The position numbers and the translations under genes were made by a program. A model generated the notes under the pieces. That model did not search any database. It was not told the origin of the DNA and saw only the letters and a program-made list of their open reading frames with translations. From contig NC_090779.1 in the NCBI RefSeq assembly GCF_040054535.1, forward strand, positions 21,875,001-21,939,000: DNA of 64,000 bases, in the 5' to 3' direction. The stretch comes from Antennarius striatus (Eukaryota > Chordata > Actinopteri > Lophiiformes > Antennariidae). Of the stretch, positions 15,816-26,276 are shown piece after piece; within the stretch, counting starts at the first letter, position 1; every line of letters begins with the position of its first letter.

Positions 15816-17249
15816 TCACTCATCTTCCTCATCCTCAGCTGGGAGGGGTCTGGACCTGCAGATGACATGTTGACAGTTGATTTGCTTTGAAACTTGTTCC
15901 ACCAGTGTGATCAGGACTACATCATTCATAATTCATTTCCCTTCGAGGATCAAAACAGTATATCACATTAAATTAAAATCATGTGAATGTACCCTGTGCT
16001 TCTTTATTTCTATTGGACATTTGGAATGCCCATTTCTCGATAACTGACTGGCCAAACAATGGATAACACTACCTTTAACCTTGATAACCAAGAGTGTCTG
16101 AAAACATTTTGGATGTTCACATACTTTCTGCTAGCCTTTGACATCCCGCTGCCTCCAGCCTCTTCATCATCCTCTACCTCCCGTGGGCTCTGGTTCTCCT
16201 TCTCTGGCTTCCTTGGGGGCCCCCCAAAGAAGTCCCCAATGCCCTTCTGCCATGTGGGTGTGGGACGCTGACAGACCGGGTTGCCACCAGCATATTTGTT
16301 CTTTGCTATGAATTAAAAACACCATCAATTAACCCATATCAACTCCGAACATACTGTGTGAAATGCGATTATTATATTTGTGTGTGGGGGGTGGGTGTGA
16401 CCGACCAGGAGTGGAGCACTGGCTGCTGGAGGAAGCGTTGGCTGAACTGGACCCCAGAGACTTCCTGGGAGCTGCAGCTGCAACAGCTGCAGACAAATAC
16501 AATATCAAATCTCTGACATGTGTTATATATATACAGCAGTGTTTACCAGCGTGCGAATTATTGCAATGCATGGATAATGTAAAGAGGATCTCAATGCAAA
16601 CCCACAATTTTTATTGCATGCATTTAAATTGCTCGAGAAAATATTCGTCAAAGAATTTACTAGAAAGCATGCTTTACAGGAGCTGCAACAAAGTTTTATG
16701 GGGTCAATCCTGTGATGTGATTTGGTGTAATTTGCACAATAAACACTCTGGCGCTCAAAACTGGCGCCAGTTTGAAGAAAGAAAGACGATAACTTGGAAA
16801 ATACCAAGTTACGGGTAACATCATCACTCTGCATCAGAATACTGACAATGTAGTGTTTTTTGATCAATATCCTGAGTTTGATCTGCTTTTTAAATCATGC
16901 ATTCGTCTATTTAGAGGAGCCAAAGCAGCTACTATACCCTGTGTAAGCGGGAGGCTGCTGTTACAGGTACTTCCTGGTTAAAGGGAACGTCTATAATTTA
17001 CTACACCGGTAGGTATATTGAAAGACAACGGAACGATGAACGGCACTGAAGTACAAACCGAATAGAACCAATGTTTCTGTTCCATTCTCTTGTTTAACTT
17101 CTTCCCGTGGACTCGATCCGCCGCCATTCTCCGGAACAACATCGTACGGACAAGTAAAAATAAGCCGTATTCCCAGGAAATCTACGGCGTGTATTACTTT
17201 TACCTTTTCTGTATGCTGCGGGAACATTGTCGGCTTTAGTCCTCACCAT
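15816..17249 (-). CDS. pclaf: PCNA-associated factor (PAF15/KIAA0101)
   Basis: Small disordered nuclear protein that binds PCNA and regulates lesion bypass at replication forks. Four exons: 17204-17249, 16406-16486, 16125-16305 and 15816-15855, giving 115 residues (human 111). The N-terminus MVRTKADNVPAAYRK keeps K15, and APRKSLGSS keeps K24; these are the two monoubiquitinated lysines of the human protein. The PIP box QKGIGDFF (about residues 62-69) and the KEN degron (about 78-80) are visible. The exon 3 donor at 16124-16123 (GTATGT) gives KASRK, and the last exon then encodes SRPLPAEDEEDE. The exon 2 acceptor has nearby alternatives (CAG repeats), so a few residues there are less certain. 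Confidence 0.93.
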
Positions 17250-17703
17250 CCTGATCGAGAAATGTGAAGAAATATAGCAGCAGAGTGCCCGCACTGAACG
17301 AAGAGAAAGCACCGAAAAGTCCCGCGTTGGTTTAAAAAGAGCGGCGGATGGGGCGGGAGACTCCTTCTACTCTTTCTATTTCCGGTAGCTTAGATACGGA
17401 AATGACGTAATGCTGTCGACGTCACGGGGAGCTGTTCACTTACTCATTGATTTTTCCTATTTTCTATTGTTAAAAATGTATTCAAATTAAAATATTGCTA
17501 TATATATATATATCCCTCAATTAAATAAAAAATTTAAATAGATGTTTGATCTAATCAAATAGAGGCTATACAGTACATTGAAATTAATTAAATTTGTATT
17601 CTTGATTAAATATCCCTCTTTAAAGAAGTCCGTTTTGCTTATTTTTAACTGAATTTAACGAATAAAAAGACATTTTTATATTTTTACTTATAGCTAAATG
17701 ACA
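17250..17703. other. pclaf promoter side
   Basis: GC-rich up to about 17430, fitting the pclaf 5' UTR and promoter. AT-rich beyond that. No gene seen. Confidence 0.4.
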
Positions 17704-18680
17704 GTTTGTCACTGTCACTTGGCTTGTTTACCTTAATAACTTGAATAAGGACTGTAAGAAAGAGGTGAGGTGTGCTGTAGGTATGACAGAGGAGTTCAAG
17801 GTGGAGGTGGGACTGCATCAGGGATCAGCTCTGAGCCCCTTCTTGTTCGCTATGGTGATGGACAGGCTGACAGACGAGGTTAGACAGGAATCTCCATGGA
17901 CTATGATGTTTGCAGATGACATTGTGATCTGTAGTGAGAGCAGGGAACAGGTGGAAGAAAAGCTAGAGAGGTGGAGGTTTGTCCTGGAAAGGAGAGGAAT
18001 GAAGGTTAGCCGCAGTAAGACAGAGTACATGTGTGTGAATGAGAGGGACCCAAATGGACGAGTGAGGTTACAGGGAGAAGAGATCAGAGGATTTGAAGTA
18101 CTTAGGGTCAACAGTCCAGAGCATCGGAGAGTGTGGAAAAGAGGTGAAGAAGCGTGTACAGGCAGGATGGAACGGGTGGAGAAAAGTGTCAGGTGTGATG
18201 TGTGATAGAAGAGTTTCAGCTAAAATGAAAAGAAGGGTGTACAAAACTGTGGTGAGACCAGCGATGTTGTTTGGTCTAGAGACAGTGTCACTGAGGAAAA
18301 GACAGGAGACAGAGCTGGAGGTAGCGCAGATGAAGATGCTGAGGTTCTCTCTGGGAGTGACCAGGAAGGATAGGATCAGGAATGAGTACATCAGAGGGAC
18401 AGCACATGTTAGAGGTTTTGGAGATAAAGTCAGAGAGGCCAGACTGAGATGGTTTGGACATGTCCAGAGGAGAGATAGTGAATATATTGGTAGAAGGATG
18501 CCGAGTTTTGAACTGCCAGGCAGGAGGCCTAGGGAAAGACCAAAGAGGAGGTTTATGGATGTAGTGAAAGAGGACATGAAGGTAGTTGGTGTGAGAGAAG
18601 AGGATGCAGAAGACAGGGTTAGATGGAGGCAATTGATTTGCTGTGGTGACCCCTGAAGAGAAAAGGAAGGAAGGAAAAGA
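17704..18680 (+). mobile_element. RTE-clade LINE, 3' fragment (copy 2)
   Basis: The longest copy. It carries the reverse transcriptase core (GLHQGSALSPFLFAMVMDRL, then FADDIVIC) followed by the RTE C-terminal region ending LICCGDP and a purine-rich AAGGAAGG tail. The reading frame shifts once around 18090-18110, so it is inactive. It is 5'-truncated, with no endonuclease domain seen. It lies between pclaf and nedd1. Confidence 0.88.
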
Positions 18681-18984
18681 AGACTTGCAAGTGTTAATAA
18701 CTTGTATGAAAGTGCTCCTAAAAATAACGCAAGACAATAAATACATTGGATTTTATTCTAATGTGGATTTTGTATGTTGATTTAGTCACATTTCAACATT
18801 GCTTAATACAAAGGCATTAGTATTGACTAAATAATTCACACTAAAGTGCCACTACAGATCAGTATTATACACAAACAAGAAATCACAAATATGTTTCTAT
18901 TTTTTTTGTATGGATCTTTAAATCATTATACTGTACACCGATGACGTGTTTTATTTCGTAAATAGAGAATTGTTACTGTTACAC

Positions 18985-19067
18985 CCGCTTTTACCATTTT
19001 TGACCCTCGTGGCTCTCTGTAGTGGCGGCTTTTGGCTGCAGGCGAATCTCAAAACAAAACAGCTTCA
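18985..19067 (+). other. nedd1: probable 5' noncoding exon of nedd1
   Basis: GC-richer stretch ending at a strong donor (GCTTCA|GTAAGT at 19067/19068), upstream of the first coding exon, whose acceptor is at 19826-19827. The transcription start is not defined. Confidence 0.4.
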
Positions 19068-19780
19068 GTAAGTTGTTAATCCCTCACTCACTTATCGTTC
19101 AAGATATTTATGACATGCGCTACAAAAGCTCCAAAAAGTTTCAATCGTGTCCGAGAAGTTTTTCCTTGTTTCGTGTTGCTCAACCAGATTTTACGGCTGT
19201 TCGGTAACTTTAGAACCTGCTGTGGCTAATGCTTTGGTGTGGCTAGCTAGCTGTTAGCTGGTACTAACTAACTTTGTTGTTAGCTTAACTGGCTGCTAGC
19301 GACCGAGTAAAACTCAAATCGCTTCTTAGGGTGCTTACGGTTGGTTTTCAGTGAAACAAACAAGTTGGTACGTCTAAAAGTTTCTTCAGCTCGTTGTAAT
19401 TGGCGTTTTTTTTTTAAAACCAAAATACCGCAGATGAGAGCAACAGGTTTGTTACTGTCATTTAGCTTGTTTACCTTACCGTTGTGTGTTTTCACCATGA
19501 AGCCCAGCTCCTAAGCGACCCTCTGGAACTGATGAGGTTTTAGTAATCTACAGGCTGAAGATGTGAGCAAAAGTTTCATTAAAAACACTTCTCGTGTCGG
19601 TTGGATTCAGAAATTTAAAATGTTTTTATTTTTGCTTATTGGTAAAACCTGATAAACAGTGTTTTCCCAATATTTTTTCCCAATAAGTTTTTTTAATTTT
19701 GCTTTTGACTATAGACCAGTATCATGCTTAGAATTGATGAGTCCTTTTCTAAGAATGGACTGACTGATTTGTAATTTTCC

Positions 19781-19808
19781 TGTGTGTGTGTGTGTGTGTG
19801 TGTGTGTG
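19781..19808. repeat. (TG)n microsatellite before nedd1 coding exon 1
   Basis: The TG run ends 18 bp before the acceptor AG at 19826-19827. Confidence 0.9.
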
Positions 19809-19835
19809 CATATGTATGTACTTCCAGGTGTCATC

Positions 19836-22800
19836 ATGGAGGAACTGACTCGTCTTGTGTCTACAGGAGACACTGTGAAGATCTGGGATGCTGTTTCCAT
19901 GGCGCCCCTGGAACAGTTCAATCCTCACAGCCTTATTCACCCTGTAGCGCAGGCCTGCTGGAGCTCCAACAGTATCTGATGAATGAATAATAGTGCTGTT
20001 GTCAGACCGAATGTGAAGCGGAGAGTCGCACGATGCTGGTCACAAAGTCACACATTGTTTTTTTCCAACAAACACTGAATTTATAGTACTGCAGAAAAAC
20101 TCTAGAACTCAGAAATGCTGCAAATTTTAGATAAAAAAATATCATTTTCATAATATTTGTGTTAAATACTGAAGTTCTCAGTAGGATTACTTGAAAGTCT
20201 ATGAAACAAATTTCATTAAAAGGGGACAATCCATGTCTGTGGGAGATAAATCCTGATTTTTTTAGGATCTCTTTATTTTGCTGTAATATGATGATAAATG
20301 GGGTCGGCAGCTGAGTACCTTTCTACTTTGAACCAAACTGTAATAAACTAGTTGTAGATCACCTGACCTAGATTGATCTTTATTACCTGTGTCAATGCAT
20401 CCAGACCCACTTCATTTCACTCTAGCCTGTTTCAATCCCTAAGAGCAGAGCGAAAGCCCATGGTTATTCTTGAGCCAAAAATAAACCAGCCTTAACCAGT
20501 TCTTTCAGACCAGTACCTGGTGAGTGCCAGCACCAGCGGAGACAAGCTGGTTGTTTCCAGCCTCAAATCAACTCCTGTTCCAGTGGTGGAGCTAGCTGAG
20601 GGGGTGAGTGTCTCTGTGGCTGAAGAACGTTCTATTAGTCTCACTGCAGCTCACTTTGTTCTAGCGACAAAGTCCTCAAGTTCTAGTTTAGTTCATCTCT
20701 TTCTCATCCACCTTCAGAAAAGACAAACCCGGGTGTGTCTCAGCACATCATCACAATTCCTGGTCAGCGGCGGTCTGGATCACTGTGTTCACATCTGGGA
20801 CCTGAAGACCAAGCGATTGCATCGCACCCTAAAGGTGAGTGCTCAACCAGGGCAAAACTTTTGAACATTCTGCAAAAATGTTTGTTTTCTCCCACACCAA
20901 ATGTAAATATCATAAATAATTAAAACCCCAAAGCCTCCACAAACGACAGCAGAACAACTAGACTAATAGACTGAAGAAAAGACTAAACAAGTCAATTTTC
21001 CAAAAATGTCAGGTGATACACTTTGCGTGTGTAGGGCAGATTATTTTAACATCATGCAAACATTACCATTGAAGAAGCCCCTGCCCTGATCATACTACAG
21101 TGAAAGAGCTCAGTGTGTTCAGTCTGGATTCAGGTCTGAGATGACATCGGCTGTCTTCTTCTGTCTCAGGATCATAAGGAAGAGGTGACCTGTGTGTCCT
21201 TCAATTCTAACGACAGCAGCATCGCCTCCGGTTCCACCAGCGGAGATCTGGTCCTCTATAGTCTGACCACCAATATGTCCAACAAAGCATTTGGACATGG
21301 AATCAACCAGGTCAGCCCTCCAGTTTTACAGCAGAGAAGCAGGATGTTTCAATATAGTTAAATATGACTGTTGCAGATGTTTTGATTTGCTTCATGTTGT
21401 GATATCACACTGCAGGAATAAATACATTTTTTGTTTTTACTGCAGCCCATCCACGACCTGAGGATGTCGGCATTGAAGCGCTCCCTGCTGGGCAGCATCT
21501 CTGACAGTGGCACCTTAGTCCTCTGGGACGCCAACACTTGCAAGGAGATCCACGTTTTTGACAGCGCTCATAAGGCCCCTGGCTCCGGCCTGGCCTTCTC
21601 CCCCGCCAGCGAACTGCTGGTGGTCAGTGTTGGCCTGGACAAGAAGATCGTTTGCTACGACACGGCAAGCAAAATGTAAGCCTGACACTCTGCTGCAGAC
21701 AAGATTTTCCCAAAAACGCCATGATCAGACCCTGCAGGAGTACCTTCATCTCTTCTATGTGTGTCTCCAGAATGCTGAGGTCAATCCGGGTGGACGGCCC
21801 ACTGACTTCGGTGGACTTCACTCCAGATGGTACTGGTCTGGTAGTGGGATCCACCCAGGGCAAAATCTACCAGTATGACCTGAGGAACTCCAGTGCTCCC
21901 AGTAGGATCACCGTGGCACATAAAACCTCCGTTACCTGCCTGCGCTTCCAGAGCAACACTAGCAGAAGCAAGGTACCAGTGGACCCAGTGTAACATCTCA
22001 TGCTAAAATACTGTAGCTGACAGGTTAGCAGCTTCGTGTGTGAAAGCTCAAATGATCTTTTTTTCTTTGAATGAAGTCAAATAGTGTAAACTAATATTAA
22101 AGTAATACACCAGACAAACTGTAAAACCACCCCTGCTTGTCTGAGCTCTTTTCTGACAGCTGGGCTCCATTGTCTACAATATGTGGTTATATATGAATTC
22201 ATACATAATCACCTATGCTGTCCAGAATGTCACATTTACCTAGTTCTGATTGGTCCAAATTGCCACAGAGGTTTTATATTGGTCTGTGTTATACCCAGCT
22301 TTCATTTGTCCCTCCTCCTTCCCATCCAGCCCAGTAAACTGGGCTCCACTAAGAGTGCCAGCTCTAAGAGATCCTCCAGCAAGTTGCTGAACAGCCAGCC
22401 AGACTTCGTCCCCATCAAAAGTCACACCCCCCACAGGCAGATGACAACTACAGGTCAGTTCATCTCAGGGGTCCCTAAGAGTCCATCTCACGAAAATAAA
22501 CGTCTGTTTGGTGTCTACAACATTGTACTAGTCCGGTAATTAATGGACAATCTTTTAAATTGTTGACTGTAATGATTGTATCACATCAGAGTAAGCAGCT
22601 GTCTCAGCATTTTCATGTGTCCAATAGGGGGCGCTGGAACAGATGGGATGTCCAGGGAGGCTGAAGGTGCTGACCTACCAGAAGCAGAGCAGCAGAAGTT
22701 CAGCAGCATTGGACGGAACAGCCTGGATGTGTTCTCTCCCACACGGGAAGGTCAGAACTCCAGAAAATGATTGCTTCCAATGTTAAAATATGTTAAGAAC

Positions 22801-24415
22801 AGTTTGACCTTAGTAGGAGGGGGCAGTCGTATTGTTTATTTATTAATTTTGCCTTTCAATTTTCTGCAGACTCTAGGATCCTGGGGCCAAGCGGAGATGC
22901 ACCTTCTGGAAGAACACACGGTACGAGATGTCATGTTGAAGTTAGACAGAGGTTGGTTGAATAATGCTGCTGGTCTGGACTAATGTTGTTGTTCTGTTTC
23001 CGTAGTTACCAGTTTGGAACCACTGTCCAAAGAAGGGGAAGGTCAGCAGGTCGTAGGTCGGGCCAGTTTGGACATCTTCTCCCCAGTCAGAGAAGGTCAG
23101 TCTTCCTTCAGGGGACAGTATACAGTATAGGGGACAGTTATTCAGCCCCCTAATCTCCAAATCCAAAACTATTATTAATTACCATGAAGATGTAATCAGG
23201 TTACTAGAGGAAGCTGTTTGTGACTCACTTTAGTGAAGGCTCATCACGCTGATTTTTCTTCATGAATGCTTCTTTTTCAGACTCTCATTCAGCTTCCAGC
23301 TCACATCGCAAAACACCCTTGGGAACCCAGCTGGGGGCCTCTGCAGGGCGCTGCTACAGCCCGCTATCTGTCTTCCAGACCCCTCCACCAATAAGAGAAG
23401 AGGAGCCAAGCCCTGCTGTTGCAGGTGAACAACTTGTCTCCAGAAAGGTGCTGACCTCTGACCTCAGTCTGCCCAACAAGGCCAGCAGCTCCATTCAAGA
23501 AGGAGAGGGTCAGACCACGCCTACATCATCCCAGCAGATGAATCACACACAGACAGCCACACCCATCTTCACTCCAGATCCCAGCCTCAGGCGAGCCAAT
23601 GGCGTACAAGCTCAGCTGAGCTACGACTCACCTGTCCAGGGAGCTCCACCCACCAGTACAGGTAGAGAAAACGCCAGGGTAAAGCTTTATTTTTCACTAT
23701 CCATCAGATCCAGTGAACCCACCTCCATGTCTGCCCTCAGGTTCAGCACTTTCGGTAGCCGTTTCCTCCTCTCTGTCTCAGAACATCGCCGAGGTGGTCG
23801 GTCAAGCCGGAGCTCCTCTCACCTCCCTGCAGGTCCACTTCATCCAGAACATGATTCACGAGACTCTAGAGGACTTCAGGTTTGTCCGTTACTGATTCCT
23901 GCTTTAAGCCGTTTGCAGTGGGATGGAGGGAAGCTAACGCTGCGTATCCTCATCAGGGACAGCTGTCACAGAGACATCGTCAACCTGCAGGTGGAGATGG
24001 TCCGACAGTTCTACATCCAGCTGGTAGGAGCCATCACTCTGCTTCTGATGTAGCAGCAGTATTTTTGATTGATCATTGAGATGGGATCAATTCTTACATC
24101 GAACATGCTAGTGATTCACAGAATGCTCGCATGTTCAAAATTAAATGTGCTGCTAGTTTTGTTTTATGAACTGGTAAGGCTTCAGAGCTGCCTTATTTTT
24201 GGTTTTATTTTTGTAATTTTGAATGTTTACGTTGTAGATTAGTTTTTAGAAGAACAACCTAACCGTTTCTGGTCTGGAGACTGATCTTGTGTGGCATATG
24301 CATGTTCCAGAACGAGATCCACGGCCTGATTGAGAAGTACTCTGTGAACGAGTCTCTGGTGGAGGAGATAGAGAGGTTGAAGGAGGAGAACCGCCAGCTG
24401 AGGACCAACTACTGA
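19836..24415 (+). CDS. nedd1: NEDD1, gamma-tubulin ring complex targeting factor
   Basis: WD40 protein that brings the gamma-tubulin ring complex to centrosomes and spindles. Fourteen coding exons: 19836-19971, 20509-20603, 20718-20834, 21170-21310, 21446-21675, 21771-21972, 22330-22453, 22628-22750, 22870-22920, 23006-23095, 23281-23661, 23708-23879, 23957-24023, 24311-24415. They give 677 residues (human 660) in consistent phase. Residues 1 to about 305 are WD repeats (KIWDAVSMAPLEQFNPHS, WSSNNQYLVSASTSGDK, GLDHCVHIWDLKTKRLHR). The middle is serine-rich. The C-terminus holds the conserved gamma-tubulin-binding part (CHRDIVNLQVEMVRQFYIQL) and a final coiled coil (IERLKEENRQLR). The fish protein carries two FSPxRE sites (ends of exons 8 and 10) where the human protein has one FSPIRD. 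Confidence 0.96.
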
Positions 24416-26276
24416 ACCTGTGATCCTCGCTAACTGGAACAATGTGCCCTGAGTTAAGCCTCCCAGGCGCCGCCTCCTCAGACTATAATGCCGCCCACAC
24501 GCCACCGCCTGAATTAGGCTGACAGGTGTTTCCTCTTTGCATCAGACCGAACAGCAGTTGCGCCTCCTGCTGCTGACGTCTTCATGCAAGGGAAGTTTTT
24601 TTTAGGTGAAGGACGAACAGATTTCAGTCAAATGTCTGCCAAACCTAAAGAACACCTTTTCTGAAAAATGAACTGCTTAAAGTTGATGATGCCATAGTTT
24701 GGATGAAGCAGCTGAAAGCATCTGCTTTCACGTTTGTATCTCATGTCATATTTGGAATAAGAATTTAAAAAAAACATTCATAATAAAAATAAAATAAATA
24801 ATTGTGTCATTTCGAATGAGCCTCTCTTTATTTGTGCAATTTCCTCATTATTAAAGTATCTATATCCAAACTCATCAGTCTGTCAACTGGGCCAAAGATG
24901 TTCGAACTGACAGATGGTCACTCTGTTGTATTTACAGATCTCAATGACGTTACGGAACGCCGCGAGGAAATATTCTGAAACAGTAGAATCAACGTGTTCA
25001 ACAGACTAGTCACTAGTGATGTACTGGTAATTATTTTAACACCAGTTAACGCACTGTATTAACAACGTGTGAAGCGATCAAAACTAAAACTAGTGATGTC
25101 ATGTGACTAGAGAGCCGCTCGTGTGTGCGCATGAGCGAAAACAGCGACCCGTCGGCCGTCGGAGGATTTCTATCTGGATTCTTGAGTTTCCTCTGAACTT
25201 TCGCATCGCGGTGACGTCAGAACCGGTTTTACCCGAAACAAAGCCACAATCTTCACCAGCTTTAAACTCAAACTAATGTGATTTACTTTTAAGTCACGTC
25301 CAAAAACCGCCCCTTCTCTTATTTGTTGCGTCCACAAAACACACTTGTTCAAACTAACCCTTATCTTCACTAGGTCGCCTACAGCGCCACCCAGCGGGGT
25401 GGATGGGATCAGCTGCGGAGGGTTCTGGTGTCGTTTATTCTGGTTTACTGTAGTCAGAAATAACCGATTTAAAACGTTTCCATCTCAAAGCAAATGTGAA
25501 AACACAAAAGAGCTCATGCACCATCAAAAAGCACTGAAGTAAATGTATTTTGTAGCCCTGATGGATCAAATATTGAAACAAACAAAACATTCACTGGTTT
25601 CACTGCTTAAAGATCTTTATGAAAATGTGCCTTTTTTCTGCAATTATTTGTTCACATTTCACTATTTGTCCAAAATGCCCAATTACAGATGAACATAAAC
25701 AATACACAGAGATGCGAAGAAAAAACTCCATTCAGTGAAAAAAAATTCAAAAGTAGCTTCACCAAGTAGGAACAGATTAAAACGAATCACGAGTTATTGG
25801 TTCACACTAGTAAGAAACCAATGTGTTCAAATACTTGCTTACCTGGCAAGTAAAGACATCCACATTAATCAGTCTGCTGACACTCTATGACTCAGAGCTG
25901 ATTGGGTTAACTCAGCACATCTGTTCCAGCCCATTTTCACCTGGTGGACTGTAAGATCATGATGCAGCGTGGATGTGGTGGTCACAGCCTGGAGACAAAC
26001 CCTAAACCCTGAGATTATTGAAACTTTGTGACCCTATCATTGTTTAAAACTTGATGCTCCACTACCTGAGGAAGGACAGACCTACCAAGAAATACTACCA
26101 CGAGGAAAAAAGAACTCTGCAATGTTAATGTCAGTGTCAAATCAGAATATCTTCCTCAAACCAAACCACAATATAACTCGAGTTCAACTGTTTTATTCCC
26201 TGAATTGATCACTGTGAGAAAACAAATAAAAGGCTTAAAAAAGGAGGCGACGAGTTGCTGTGATTCTGGCAGGATG
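24416..26276. other. convergent region between nedd1 and the RING gene
   Basis: Begins with the nedd1 3' UTR; clustered AATAAA signals lie at about 24780-24800. The rest probably includes the 3' UTR of the minus-strand RING gene. No further exon is supported. Confidence 0.5.
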
